A stretch of DNA of 64,000 bases from Nostoc sp. XA010 (GCF_020829625.1 NZ_JAIVFX010000003.1:186001-250000), one strand, 5' to 3'. Shown: positions 46,271 through 56,287, numbered from the stretch's first letter. Translations and numbers: made by a program. Notes: generated by a model from the sequence alone, not told the origin.

Positions 46271-49200
46271 ATGGCATCTGAAGGAGAAAGTCTAGCTGTT
46301 AACAGTGTTTTTATTGAAGGTGGCGAAATTGGAAGCCTGATGCGATCGCTCGATTGGTCGCAGACTGCTTTAGGTTATGTAGCTGATTGGCCCCAGAGTT
46401 TACGGAGTGCTATTAGCATCTTGCTGGCTTCTAAAGCTCAGATTTGTCTCTTCTGGGGTTCGGAGTTAATCACAATTTATAATGATGCCTATCGCCCTGC
46501 CCTTGCCTCAAAACATCCTTGGGCGCTCGGCCGCCCTGCCCATGAAGCGTGGAGCGAAGTTTGGAATGTTGTAGAACCTTTACTCAAAGGAGTTGTTGCG
46601 ACAGGAGTTGCATTCTGGGCGCAAGATTATTTATTTTTCCTGAATCGACACGGTTACATTGAAGAGACTTACTTCGATGTCTCCTACGACCCCGTGCGAG
46701 ATGAAAGCGGGAAAGTTGGCGGAGTTTTTTGCATTGTTAGTGAAACAACAGGACGAGTGCTGGGCGATCGCCGTTTACAAACTCTGAGCTTACTAAGTAG
46801 AGAAACGGCTCAAGCAAAGACGGTAGAAGCGGCTTGTCTCTCTGCAATTCAAGTCTTAGCAACTAATTCTCATGATATCCCTTTTGCCATGCTGTATGAG
46901 GTGGAGGCAGATGGCAGCAATGCAAAGCTGGTTGGAACTACTCCAATCGAGGAAGCAGGAACAATTCTATTGAGAGTGAATTTAACTCAACAGAGCGATG
47001 CATGGAAACTCGCACAAGTTTATCATACCGGGGAAGCAGCAATCGTTGATGATTTGACAACTCGGTTTGGAGCTTTGCCCACAGGAGCTTGGGACAAGCC
47101 CCCCTCTGCTGCTTGGGTCGTGCCGCTCATCCCAGCTGGACAACAACAAATCGTTGGATTGCTGGTATTGGGTATCAATCCCCACCGGGCTTTTGAGGAG
47201 GAGTACCGAAAGTTCTTCGATTTGCTGGTAGGCAACATGACGATCGCGATCGCTAATGCCCGTGCTTATGAAGAAGAACGCAAGCGACTGGAGGCATTAG
47301 CAGAACTGGATCGAGCCAAAACCACCTTCTTCAACAACGTCAGCCACGAATTTCGCACTCCCCTAACGCTGATGCTATCGCCACTGAAAGAGGCGTTAAC
47401 CGAATTAGATGGAATTATTCCACCCAAAGCGCAAGCGCAATTAGAGATGGTGCAGCGCAATGGCACACGGCTGCTCAAGCTAGTCAATACGCTGTTAGAT
47501 TTCTCGCGCATTGAAGCCGGACGCAGCATAGCTAGTTATGAACCAATTGATTTAGCTACTTATACCGCAGAACTGGTAAGTATTTTCCGATCTGCTGCTG
47601 CCTCGGCGGGACTGCAATTAATTGTGGATTGTCCTCCCCTAGCAGAACCCGTTTACGTAGACCGCGAAATGTGGGAAAAGATTGTATTAAATCTGCTCTC
47701 CAATGCATTGAAGTTTACCTTTGTTGGAGAGATTGCAGTTTCTTTGCGCTCAGTCGGGATGATGGTGTCATTGGTAGTGCGGGATACTGGTACTGGGATT
47801 CCCACAGATGAGCTTCCCCGGTTATTTGAGCGGTTTTATCGAGTTAAAGGTGTCAAAGGTCGCACCTTTGAGGGTACGGGCATTGGGCTGTCGCTAGTGC
47901 AAGAATTAGTCCAGATGCATGGTGGGACAATTACCGTTGATAGCACCTTTGGTCAAGGCAGTACATTTACTGTTCAATTGCCAACTGGGACGGCTCACTT
48001 ACCCCTAGATTGCCTCAATGCTAGCCAAAGCAGTGTTTCTACTGCTTCTGGAGCAATGTCTTATGTTGAGGAAGCTTTAGGGTGGCTCCCGAAAGAAATT
48101 CTTGAAGAGGAAGAATTTTCCCCTGCTTCTTCTGCCCGGATTCTATTGGTGGATGACAACACCGATATGCGGAATTATTTGCGACGGATTCTTAGCGAGT
48201 ACTACAAAGTAGACGTGGCAATTGAAGGTGAAACTGCTTTAACTGCGGCATACAACGATCCGCCTGATTTAATCCTCAGCGATGTCATGATGCCAGGAAT
48301 GGATGGCATTGAGTTGCTGCGGCAGTTACGGGCTGATTTAAGAACGCGCGAAATTCCCATTCTGCTACTGTCTGCCCGGGCTGGAGAAGAATCGGCAGTG
48401 GAAGGATTGGAGTCTGGGGCAGATGATTACTTGGTGAAGCCATTCAGCCGACGGGAATTACTGGCACGGGTTGCCGCCAATTTAGAGTTAGGACGAGTGC
48501 GCCTTGCTGCGAGTCAGCAACGTTTTCGTTTTCTGGCTGAATCCATTCCCCAAATGGTGTGGACGGCTGATGCAATTGGTTGGGTAGATTATTACAGCCT
48601 TCGCTGGCTTGACTACACTGGGTTGACGCTAGAGCAAATCCAGGGGTTCGGTTGGCAGAACCTCATCCACCCAGAAGAACGAGAACATACTATCTCAGTG
48701 TGGACTCAAGCCGTTCAAATGGGCACAAGCTACGAGGTTGAACATCGCTTGAGACAGGCAGATGGAACCTATCGTTGGCATCTCACCCGTGCTTTACCAA
48801 TGCTGAATGAAAACAGTCAAATTATTCGCTGGTATGGCACTTGTACAGATATCAGTGAGCGAAAACTTGCAGAATCTGCCTTACGCCGATCTGAGGAACG
48901 CTATCGAATGCTGTTTGAGTCCATTGACGAAGGATTTTGCGTGATCGAAATGCTGTTTGATGAAAATGACACGCCGAACGATTACCGCTTTTTAGAAATC
49001 AATCCGTCCTTTGAAAAACAAACAGGACTCAAAGACGTACAAGGCAAAAGGATACGCGATCTAGTTCCGAATCATGAAAAGCATTGGTTTGAAATTTACG
49101 GCAAAGTAGCGATGACGGGCGAACCGATTCGCTTTGAGAATCGCGCTGTTGCCCTACAACGTTGGTTCGACGTTTTTGCATTTCGCATTGGGCAATCGCA

Positions 49201-50821
49201 GCAGCGACAAGTCGCCATGCTTTTCAAGGATATCAGCCCTCGCAAAGTTGCCGAAGCAGCCCTGCAAGAAAGTGAAGAGTTAAAGCAACGAATTTTGGAA
49301 AGCAGTCATGATTGCATCAAAGTTTTAACGTTAGATGGGCGGGTACTCTACTTGAATCAAGGCGGGCTGCATCTTCTAGAAATTGATGATCCTGCGTCCT
49401 TTCATAACGTCGAGTGGATTAGTTTATGGCAAGGCGAAGGCCGAGAAAAGGCCAAAGCGGCGATCGCAACTGCCAAAATAGGTAATGTTGGTCAATTTCA
49501 AGGTTATTGCCCCACAGCAAAGGGTAAGCCGAAGTGGTGGGATGTAATTGTTACTTCCGTCCGAAATGCATCAGGAATTATTGCACAACTCTTAGTCGTC
49601 TCACGCGATATTACCAAGCAAAAGCAAGCGGAAGCTGAACGCGAACAACTGTTTTTGCGTGAGCAAGCTGCGCGTGAACAAGCTCAGACAGCGAATCGAA
49701 TTAAAGATGAGTTTTTGGCAGTGCTATCACATGAATTGCGATCGCCCCTCAATCCTATTCTGGGTTGGTCTAAGTTACTTCGCAATGGGACATTAAATGT
49801 CGCAAAAACGGCTATTGCTTTGGAAACAATCGAGCGCAATGCCAAACTCCAGGCACAGTTAATTGAAGATTTGTTAGATGTCTCTCGCATTTTGTCTGGT
49901 AAACTCAATTTACAAATGGCTCCTGTTAACTTGGCATCGACGATTGAAGCGGCTATTGAAACCGTGCGTTTAGCAGCAGAAGCGAAGTCAATTCAAATTC
50001 AAAGAGTATTTGACCCAAATATTGGGCAGATTTTGGGAGATTCTGCTCGTTTACAGCAAGTATTTTGGAATTTGCTTACTAACGCTGTAAAATTTAGTTC
50101 CACTGGTGGACGGGTCGAAATTCGGTTAGAGTGCCAAGATTCGCAGGCTCAAATTACTGTTAGCGACACGGGTAAAGGTATTAATCCTGACTTTTTGCCC
50201 TACGTGTTTGAATCCTTTCGTCAGGCGGATGCAACAACAACTAGGAAGTTTGGCGGACTAGGGTTAGGGTTGGCGATCGTCCGTCATCTAGTTGAACTGC
50301 ATGGAGGTACTGTTCAAGTACACAGTCCTGGAGAAGGACAGGGAGCCATCTTTAATGTAAGGTTTCCCTTAATGAAAACACAAAGTTATAGCCAAGCAGA
50401 AGAAGACTCCTCATTATTAACTTTTAACACCTCACCTCTGACAGGAATACGGTTACTAATCGTTGATGATGATGAAGATATCCGTGATTTTTTGGGCTTT
50501 GTCCTTGAACAGGCGGGAGCAGAGGTTTGTATTGTGACATCGGCAATAGAAGCACTGGAAGCGGTGGAGCAATCACCACCAGATATTTTGTTGAGTGACA
50601 TTGGAATGCCAGAGATGGATGGCTATATGCTGATTCGACAAATTCGAGCCATGCCACCTGAACAAGGTGGGAAAATTTTGGCTTTAGCCCTCTCGGCTTA
50701 TGCTGGAGAAGTTAATCGTCAACAAGCACAAGATGCCGGATTTCAGCAGCACGTTGCCAAGCCAATAGACCCAGACAGATTAATTGCAGTCATTCTAGAT
50801 ATAATCGCCAAGAGAAATTAA
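46271..50821 (+). CDS. Hybrid sensor kinase with two histidine-kinase cores and two receivers
   Basis: 1516 aa, soluble. N-terminal PAS-like region (about 20-165), GAF (about 175-335), first kinase core with H359 (NNVSHEFRTPLTLM) and GIGLSLVQELVQMHGG, first receiver with D671 (LILSDVMMPGMDG), then PAS domains (about 750-870, 880-1000, 1005-1125), second kinase core with H1154 (FLAVLSHELRSPLN) and GGLGLGLAIVRHL, and a final receiver with D1443 (ILLSDIGMPEMDG). All catalytic residues are present, so two phosphotransfer steps can run within the molecule. It has no transmembrane segment, unlike the kinase at 6269. The output partner is not in the neighbourhood. Confidence 0.93.
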   Translation: MASEGESLAVNSVFIEGGEIGSLMRSLDWSQTALGYVADWPQSLRSAISILLASKAQICLFWGSELITIYNDAYRPALASKHPWALGRPAHEAWSEVWNVVEPLLKGVVATGVAFWAQDYLFFLNRHGYIEETYFDVSYDPVRDESGKVGGVFCIVSETTGRVLGDRRLQTLSLLSRETAQAKTVEAACLSAIQVLATNSHDIPFAMLYEVEADGSNAKLVGTTPIEEAGTILLRVNLTQQSDAWKLAQVYHTGEAAIVDDLTTRFGALPTGAWDKPPSAAWVVPLIPAGQQQIVGLLVLGINPHRAFEEEYRKFFDLLVGNMTIAIANARAYEEERKRLEALAELDRAKTTFFNNVSHEFRTPLTLMLSPLKEALTELDGIIPPKAQAQLEMVQRNGTRLLKLVNTLLDFSRIEAGRSIASYEPIDLATYTAELVSIFRSAAASAGLQLIVDCPPLAEPVYVDREMWEKIVLNLLSNALKFTFVGEIAVSLRSVGMMVSLVVRDTGTGIPTDELPRLFERFYRVKGVKGRTFEGTGIGLSLVQELVQMHGGTITVDSTFGQGSTFTVQLPTGTAHLPLDCLNASQSSVSTASGAMSYVEEALGWLPKEILEEEEFSPASSARILLVDDNTDMRNYLRRILSEYYKVDVAIEGETALTAAYNDPPDLILSDVMMPGMDGIELLRQLRADLRTREIPILLLSARAGEESAVEGLESGADDYLVKPFSRRELLARVAANLELGRVRLAASQQRFRFLAESIPQMVWTADAIGWVDYYSLRWLDYTGLTLEQIQGFGWQNLIHPEEREHTISVWTQAVQMGTSYEVEHRLRQADGTYRWHLTRALPMLNENSQIIRWYGTCTDISERKLAESALRRSEERYRMLFESIDEGFCVIEMLFDENDTPNDYRFLEINPSFEKQTGLKDVQGKRIRDLVPNHEKHWFEIYGKVAMTGEPIRFENRAVALQRWFDVFAFRIGQSQQRQVAMLFKDISPRKVAEAALQESEELKQRILESSHDCIKVLTLDGRVLYLNQGGLHLLEIDDPASFHNVEWISLWQGEGREKAKAAIATAKIGNVGQFQGYCPTAKGKPKWWDVIVTSVRNASGIIAQLLVVSRDITKQKQAEAEREQLFLREQAAREQAQTANRIKDEFLAVLSHELRSPLNPILGWSKLLRNGTLNVAKTAIALETIERNAKLQAQLIEDLLDVSRILSGKLNLQMAPVNLASTIEAAIETVRLAAEAKSIQIQRVFDPNIGQILGDSARLQQVFWNLLTNAVKFSSTGGRVEIRLECQDSQAQITVSDTGKGINPDFLPYVFESFRQADATTTRKFGGLGLGLAIVRHLVELHGGTVQVHSPGEGQGAIFNVRFPLMKTQSYSQAEEDSSLLTFNTSPLTGIRLLIVDDDEDIRDFLGFVLEQAGAEVCIVTSAIEALEAVEQSPPDILLSDIGMPEMDGYMLIRQIRAMPPEQGGKILALALSAYAGEVNRQQAQDAGFQQHVAKPIDPDRLIAVILDIIAKRN

Positions 50822-50924
50822 ATTTCAAGATAAGTGTGTAGATGCTTCTACGGCTTCTGGCAGGGAGGGTCAGCTTGCGATCCTGAATTGGGGATCTTAA
50901 ATTTTTAATTGGAGCAAAATAACT

Positions 50925-51827
50925 ATGACTGCTGCTGTCTTACTAGAAAATGTCTACAAGTTTTACAACAATGTACCTGTAGTTAATGACCTGTCATTCC
51001 AAATTGAAGCGGGGGAAATATTTGCTCTACTTGGCCCGAACGGTGCGGGTAAATCAACCACAATTCGGATGTTGACTACACTAACGAAACCCTCCCAAGG
51101 ACGGATAAAAGTAGGTGGATATGATGTGATGAGCCAAGCAATGTTGGCAAAACAGAGTATTGGCGTAGTCTTGCAGCAAACTAGTGTGGATAACGATTTA
51201 AGCGTTTGGGAAAATATGGAACTGCATGGGAGGCTACATCACATTAGCAACCCACAACGACAAAAACTAATTAATCAATGGCTAGAGTATGTTGAGTTAG
51301 CCGAAAAACGTAATGATTTAGTAAAAACTCTGTCTGGGGGTATGAAACGACGATTGCAAATTGCGAGAGCTTTATTGCATCAACCGCAAATTCTGTTTTT
51401 GGATGAACCAACGGTAGGACTAGACCCCCAAACTAGGCGACGGCTTTGGGAAATTATTCGGGATTTGAATAAGCAGGGAATGACGATGCTACTAACGACC
51501 CATTATATGGATGAGGTCGAATTTTTGTGCGATGCTTTTGGTTCTAACAAGCCAGGACGTATCGGTATTATGGATAGCGGTAAGCTGATTTCTTTAGGAA
51601 CTTTACAACAGCTGCGTTCTGCTCACGGTGAAGGTTTGGTGATGAAACAATTAGGTGTGTCTGATGTGGGAAGTGATGGCGCTCATAGTTGGGAATATCT
51701 GTTTTTCCCATCTTTGGAAGCAGCAAATATCTACTTGAATGAACAGCCTGATAAAACCGGAATGATGGTGCGTCCCTCTAATCTGGAAGATATTTTTGTG
51801 GAATTAACGGGACGCCAGTTAGATTAA
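50925..51827 (+). CDS. ABC-2 type transporter ATP-binding protein (DrrA-like), without adjacent permease
   Basis: 300 aa. Walker A GPNGAGKST at residues 37-45, signature TLSGGMKRRLQIARALL, Walker B ILFLDEPTVGLDP, switch histidine TTHYMDEVE. The extended C-terminal part (SLEAANIYL, VRPSNLEDIFVELTGRQ) is characteristic of DrrA/CcmA-type exporters. The next gene is convergent and not a permease, so the partner ABC-2 permease must be elsewhere. Cargo unknown. Confidence 0.92.
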   Translation: MTAAVLLENVYKFYNNVPVVNDLSFQIEAGEIFALLGPNGAGKSTTIRMLTTLTKPSQGRIKVGGYDVMSQAMLAKQSIGVVLQQTSVDNDLSVWENMELHGRLHHISNPQRQKLINQWLEYVELAEKRNDLVKTLSGGMKRRLQIARALLHQPQILFLDEPTVGLDPQTRRRLWEIIRDLNKQGMTMLLTTHYMDEVEFLCDAFGSNKPGRIGIMDSGKLISLGTLQQLRSAHGEGLVMKQLGVSDVGSDGAHSWEYLFFPSLEAANIYLNEQPDKTGMMVRPSNLEDIFVELTGRQLD

Positions 51828-51829
51828 CC

Positions 51830-52510
51830 TCATCCTCCTAACTGTCGCAGCATGGCTTCTACCCTGTTGACGCCATCTGAGTCATTGCGCCGCTTGTATA
51901 AGTCACGGGCTTTCTGAAGCAAGCTGTTTGCTTGTTTGGTTTGTCGGCGCTGTTTATACATCGAACCCATTAACTCATAAGTCTGGGCGTTGTTCTTATC
52001 CAATTCGATTGCTTGTTGGTATGCCCAGCTAGCAGCATTATAGTCTCCCATGCGAGATTGCGTCACAGCCAATCCTAAATAGGCATTAACGTTGTTACGG
52101 TTTAGCTGTATGGCCCGACGGTAGCCTTCTTTTGCCCCACGCGTGTCGCCCAAATTCGCTTTGATGTAACCCACGGCGTAGTAAAAATCACTATTGTTAG
52201 GATTGATACCGATCGCACGACGATAAGCTGTTAATGCCGCCTGGTAATTTCCCTGTTGAGCGTATAAATACCCAATACCTGAATGGATTTTAGCATTTTT
52301 AGCATCGAGCCTAGCTGCTTGCTGATAAACTGCGATCGCACCACCATAATCGCCTGTATCCACTAACCTCCGTCCTTCTTCTAGTAGTTGCTTTAACTCT
52401 GGGTTTTTGCTTTGTGCCACTAATACCTGAGCCTGAGCCACTGAAGGTATAGTCAAAGAAAAACATCCTAATAACACCACACTCAGCACAATTGATGTTG
52501 GCTTGTACAC
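51830..52510 (-). CDS. Secreted TPR repeat protein
   Basis: 226 aa. N-terminal signal peptide (SIVLSVVLLGCFSLTIPSVAQA), then about four TPR units of the type NYQAALTAYRRAIGINPNNSDFY and GDYNAASWAYQQAIELDKNNA. Protein-protein scaffold probably in the periplasm; partner unknown. It is convergent with the ABC gene with only 2 bp between stops. Confidence 0.85.
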   Translation of the reverse strand: MYKPTSIVLSVVLLGCFSLTIPSVAQAQVLVAQSKNPELKQLLEEGRRLVDTGDYGGAIAVYQQAARLDAKNAKIHSGIGYLYAQQGNYQAALTAYRRAIGINPNNSDFYYAVGYIKANLGDTRGAKEGYRRAIQLNRNNVNAYLGLAVTQSRMGDYNAASWAYQQAIELDKNNAQTYELMGSMYKQRRQTKQANSLLQKARDLYKRRNDSDGVNRVEAMLRQLGG

Positions 52511-53246
52511 AGTAAATTTCCTGAAATTTTAGAGGACTTTTTTCTTGTACATTAAAACAAAAATATAGACTTTTGAAAACTGTATTTCTTCGTATTAATA
52601 TAAGATGTTAATAATTCATTGAGTCTTTCCTTTACATTAGCGCCACATTACAGAGTTTTTACTGAATGATGAAGTGTAAGATATCAAGTTTAGATGAAGT
52701 TACTTACATATAAATCATTAGGCTAACAAATTAACACTTTTTTTCTCAGTAGTTATACGTGCTGTTCATAAAAATCAAATAGGTATCTAGTACCGCAAGG
52801 CGGAAGTCAAAAGTCAAAAGTCAAAAGAATTGTATTTTAAGCTTTTGCGCCATTTGAAATGGTATGTTTATTTCCGCGACCGTTGTACTAGCTTAATTTT
52901 AGAAAGCAACCCACCAATTTAAGAAAATTTAAGATTTATTCTTGTTTGTTGTTTTTTGGAACAATTTGCTGACTCTGTATCCAATTGTTTACACTTTTAT
53001 ACTACCCTATAGTAAGCCCCAATTCAGGCATTTATATCCTTTTTTGACATTACACGGTAAGATAAATTTAACAAGCTAAATGTTTTTTCAAATGCTAGTT
53101 TTTAGCCAGGAAGTGAGAGTGCAAATGCAATAGTAATCTAAAATTATATGAGAGGATGTTTATCAAGCTTGTATCAATAAAAACTAGTTTTGTATGTGAA
53201 TCTTAATAATAAATATCAACTTATATACAATCTGGGAGGCTAATTT
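52511..53246. other. Intergenic region between divergent genes, with dispersed element copy C
   Basis: 736 bp, AT-rich. Contains the 107 bp element at 52786-52892; otherwise no gene. Confidence 0.55.
52786..52892 (+). mobile_element. Copy C of the 107 bp dispersed element
   Basis: Same length as copy B and nearly the same sequence: starts TCTAGTACCGCAAGGC, has AAAAGTC tandem units and GCTTTTGCGCCATTTGAAAT, ends GTTGTACTAGC. Intergenic here, so it gives the outer boundaries without gene constraint. Confidence 0.82.
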
Positions 53247-53573
53247 ATGATTATAACTACCACTGATGTAATTCAAGGAGCCGTTATTGAGTCATATTTA
53301 GGTATTGTCACAGCAGAAGTAGTCTATGGTAGCAATTTCTTGCGGGATTTTCTGGCGGGTATTCGAGATATTATTGGTGGACGCACTGGTAGCTATGAGC
53401 GTCTATTTGAGCAGGGTCAACGCAAGGCATTAGAAGAATTAGAACAACGAGCACAACGTTTAGGAGCAAATGCTGTGATTGGGATTGAAATTGATACTGG
53501 CACAATCAATCTTGACCAGTCAGGAGTTCTTTTGCTGATTACTGCCACAGGTACTGCTGTAAGGATGCGTTAA
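53247..53573 (+). CDS. YbjQ/UPF0145 family protein
   Basis: 108 aa, the family's usual size. Conserved block: ITTTDVIQGAVIESYLGIVTAEVVYGSNFLRDFLAGIRDIIGGRTGSYE, then RKALEELEQRAQRLGANAVIGIEIDTGTI. Small alpha/beta pentamer-forming family, sometimes called heavy-metal-binding; function is uncertain. GGGAGG ribosome-binding site lies just upstream. Confidence 0.88.
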   Translation: MIITTTDVIQGAVIESYLGIVTAEVVYGSNFLRDFLAGIRDIIGGRTGSYERLFEQGQRKALEELEQRAQRLGANAVIGIEIDTGTINLDQSGVLLLITATGTAVRMR

Positions 53574-53930
53574 TTTTTTGTTGGCTGTCTAATTACTTTG
53601 TTAGGATTTTCTAATAAGGGTTACAAAGTTTTGTATTAAGTCTAATTTTTTCAAAATCCAAGATTTATTTTTGTAGCAAGTTAATAAGTGTATTTTAACC
53701 TAATAATTTATCTATAAAAGCTCTAAAGAATTATTAAATAATTAATAAATAAATACAGAGTTTTATTAAAAATTGTTAAACGCGTTTGTTTTTTTATCAC
53801 TAAAGATAGATTAATTAAATATTTCTATTGATAGATACTAAAGCAAATGATTTAGTTATTTAATCTTAATCATAAACATGAATATACACTAAGCAGCAAA
53901 TTGCTGAAACAGGACTGGAGAACATAAACT
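53574..53930. other. AT-rich intergenic region
   Basis: 357 bp, very AT-rich, no gene or repeat of note. Confidence 0.4.
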
Positions 53931-54563
53931 ATGTCATACGTAAATCGGACAGGTAATGAAGGTATTGCTACTGAGCCTGTGGTAGCCGGCCGAGTAGCTG
54001 AGTATCATGATCTTGTTCGCTGGGGGCCAATTATTTCTGGTTTGTTGGTTGCTTTAGCTACTCAATTAATTTTGAGCGCTATAATTGGTGCTTTTGCGGC
54101 AGGCACAGTTGAAGGTTCAGGTGCGCCTAGAACAATTGCCTCTAACGCTGCGGGTAATGCAGGACTTTGGTCAACTATCGCTTTACTAATTTCCCTATTT
54201 ACTGGTGGTTGGGTTGCAGCCCGTGCTTGTGGGCCGATGAACCGCAATACAGCTCTTCTTAACGGCGCAATTCTTTGGGCAACGACTTTGGCAGTTAGCT
54301 CATGGCTGTTAGCAAATGGAGTATCTGGTGCTTTTGGTGTTGCTGCTTCTAACGCTGGGGAAGTCATAAACCAGGTACAACAGCAAGGTGGTGTTAATGT
54401 ACCACAAGCAAACATTAGTGCCCAACAAGCTCGTGATGCAGCAGCTAATTTACGTTCGGGATTGTGGTGGTTTGTGTTTGGTTCTTTGTTGGGTTTAATA
54501 GCCTCAATGATTGGAGCCGTAACTGGCGCTCGCAGTCCTCGTGCTAACAATTACAATGCTTAA
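53931..54563 (+). CDS. Small membrane protein of unknown function
   Basis: 210 aa with four hydrophobic segments: WGPIISGLLVALATQLILSA, GLWSTIALLISLFTGGW, LLNGAILWATTLAVSSWLLA and WWFVFGSLLGLIASMIGAV. Short soluble N-terminus (about 30 residues). Gly/Ala-rich, with an extracytoplasmic loop containing QQQGGVNVPQANISAQQA. Monocistronic. No function assigned. Confidence 0.75.
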   Translation: MSYVNRTGNEGIATEPVVAGRVAEYHDLVRWGPIISGLLVALATQLILSAIIGAFAAGTVEGSGAPRTIASNAAGNAGLWSTIALLISLFTGGWVAARACGPMNRNTALLNGAILWATTLAVSSWLLANGVSGAFGVAASNAGEVINQVQQQGGVNVPQANISAQQARDAAANLRSGLWWFVFGSLLGLIASMIGAVTGARSPRANNYNA

Positions 54564-54763
54564 ATAATTGTTTGACAAATTCAATCTAATCAATTTCTAA
54601 AGCACTTTTCAAAAGGTGCTTTCTATTTTGTGATTAATACTGTCTCACTTCCTCGAATGGAAAGGTATGTTCTTAATACTTGTGTAGCGACTTTATAAAT
54701 ATCCTTTTAGTTGTATTCAAACAACGGTTAAATCTTTTTAATGGTTAAGTCAAACTAAAAAAT

Positions 54764-55027
54764 ATGAGAGAAATAGTTACTTTTTTATTTGGCTTAGGTT
54801 TTGTGTTCAACGCTAGTTTATTTGTCCCCCAAGCTATCAGAATCGTCAGAACTAAAAGTGCTCAAAATATCTCTTTAATAACTTTTGCTGGCTTTAATAT
54901 TATTCAACTTAACAGTGTTCTTTATGGTTATTACTACAAAGACCAAATTTTGATGTATGGGAATTTAGTTAGTTTTATCGCCTGTGGAACAGTAACATTA
55001 TTAGCAATATATTACAGAAAAGGATAA
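54764..55027 (+). CDS. SemiSWEET-like PQ-loop transporter
   Basis: 87 aa, three predicted membrane helices, PQ motif in LFVPQAIRIVRTKSAQNIS and the second half NIIQLNSVLYGYYY. Size and topology fit bacterial SemiSWEETs, which work as dimers to move sugars by facilitated diffusion. Whether this one moves sugar is unknown. Alone, between the membrane gene and sufR region. Confidence 0.82.
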   Translation: MREIVTFLFGLGFVFNASLFVPQAIRIVRTKSAQNISLITFAGFNIIQLNSVLYGYYYKDQILMYGNLVSFIACGTVTLLAIYYRKG

Positions 55028-55150
55028 TCTATTAATTTAGTTAAATCCAAAATACTCCTATAAGATTCCTATCTATTTTATTTTTAAAATAATAGGGTAA
55101 GCTTTGCCCACCCTACATTTATTGAAAAAAATTTCCTACATATCTTTAAA

Positions 55151-55411
55151 TCACCACTTTAGATATGCAGCTTCAATGCCCTGTTCACGTCGGATTTTGC
55201 CATCTTTTTCAAACCAAGCAATTACTTGCTGTGCTGTCAAATCTTCAATAGCAACGCTGTATTCTTGAGCGATATGTTTTAAAACCTTCAGTGATGAAAT
55301 TGTCAATCTTGTTAAAAACTTTTCTGGGGAAGACAACAAGGCCGCGTCTACTTTTGCTGACTCTTCAAGGGTTAAAAATTGTGTTGATGGTTGCTGTGGT
55401 GGTACATCCAT
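55151..55411 (-). CDS. Conserved hypothetical protein
   Basis: 86 aa, acidic, starts MDVPPQQPSTQFLTLEESAKVDAALLSSPEKFLTRLTIS and ends QGIEAAYLKW. Largely helical, no domain recognised. Lies downstream of sufR on the same strand (85 bp gap). Confidence 0.7.
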   Translation of the reverse strand: MDVPPQQPSTQFLTLEESAKVDAALLSSPEKFLTRLTISSLKVLKHIAQEYSVAIEDLTAQQVIAWFEKDGKIRREQGIEAAYLKW

Positions 55412-55496
55412 AAATGAAATGCTATCTCAAATTTAGTTGATTATTAGGTATTGGGTATGGGGCATTAGTTATTAAAAAAAGACTAAGCACTAATGA

Positions 55497-56186
55497 CTAA
55501 TGACGAATTTGCACCAAATAGCCACAACGATGTTCGCCATCAATAATCCAGTGGGTGCGTTCTACGGTACAATCTGGTAAGACGGCTGCAAACATTTCTA
55601 ATTCGTGACCACAAATGCTGGGGAAAGACTCGGCAACGTTGGAAATGGCGCAGTTATGCTCCATTAAGATAAAGCGATCGCTCTCAAAGCAGTCATTCAC
55701 ATCAACAGGGTGATACTCCGCCATGAAGCCTTCTGCTTTTCTCAACTCTACTAAGTTGGCTACACGTTCTCGCAGTGAACCGTTACCAACGCGATCGCGG
55801 TATTCTAGGGCTTTGCGCTGCCACTGTTTCTCTAAAATCGATTTAAATTGGTCGTGTCCTACCGTTTCGGCTAAGGTGTCTAGCAACGAAACCGCAAAAT
55901 TTCCGTGGCCATCACCAAAGCGATCGCTCATTGTTCGATGCAAGCGATCGCGTCCTTGACGACTCAGTTGATAAAGATGCTGCGGACGCCCCATTCCCGC
56001 CGCCTGCACTGATGTCGAATACAAAACTAGCTCCTCCGTCTCCAAATCTTTGAGATGGCGACGAATCGCTTGGGGGGTAACGTCTAAAACTTCAGCTAGC
56101 TCCAAAGCCGTTGCTTTTTCGTGTTTGTGCAGATATTCTAGGATATCTTCCTTGGTTGAGGACTGGTGGGTAGTCGCCATCTTCAT
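55497..56186 (-). CDS. sufR: SufR, iron-sulfur-cluster-dependent repressor of the suf operon
   Basis: About 229 aa from ATG 56186 (a TTG at 56216 is open but adds a repeat-derived leader). DeoR/ArsR-like winged helix: ATALELAEVLDVTPQAIRRHLKDLETEELV. The C-terminal part carries cysteines in EHNCAISNVAESFPSICGHE and VLPDCTVERTHWIIDGEHRCGY, the expected Fe-S ligands. In Synechocystis SufR with a cluster represses sufBCDS and its own gene (established). Here it is divergent from sufB, with two CAAC-N6-GTTG operators between. Confidence 0.95.
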   Translation of the reverse strand: MKMATTHQSSTKEDILEYLHKHEKATALELAEVLDVTPQAIRRHLKDLETEELVLYSTSVQAAGMGRPQHLYQLSRQGRDRLHRTMSDRFGDGHGNFAVSLLDTLAETVGHDQFKSILEKQWQRKALEYRDRVGNGSLRERVANLVELRKAEGFMAEYHPVDVNDCFESDRFILMEHNCAISNVAESFPSICGHELEMFAAVLPDCTVERTHWIIDGEHRCGYLVQIRH

Positions 56187-56242
56187 GTGGTGCGAGACGT
56201 TCAGCGAACGCCCCAAAAATTTATTTGAAAATTTGACTTTGA

Positions 56243-56256
56243 CAACATTGTTGTTG
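56243..56256. promoter_or_regulatory. SufR operator 1 (CAAC-N6-GTTG)
   Basis: CAAC ATTGTT GTTG, matching the SufR recognition pattern. It is 57 bp upstream of the sufR start and 175 bp upstream of sufB. Confidence 0.75.
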
Positions 56257-56287
56257 TTAATTTAGCGTAAAATGAAGATAGATTAAA

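Noticed and set aside
54062..54550. 162-codon minus-strand frame opposite the 210-aa membrane protein
   Set aside because: The plus-strand reading has clear membrane helices and a good start; the opposite frame is a shadow of its codon bias.
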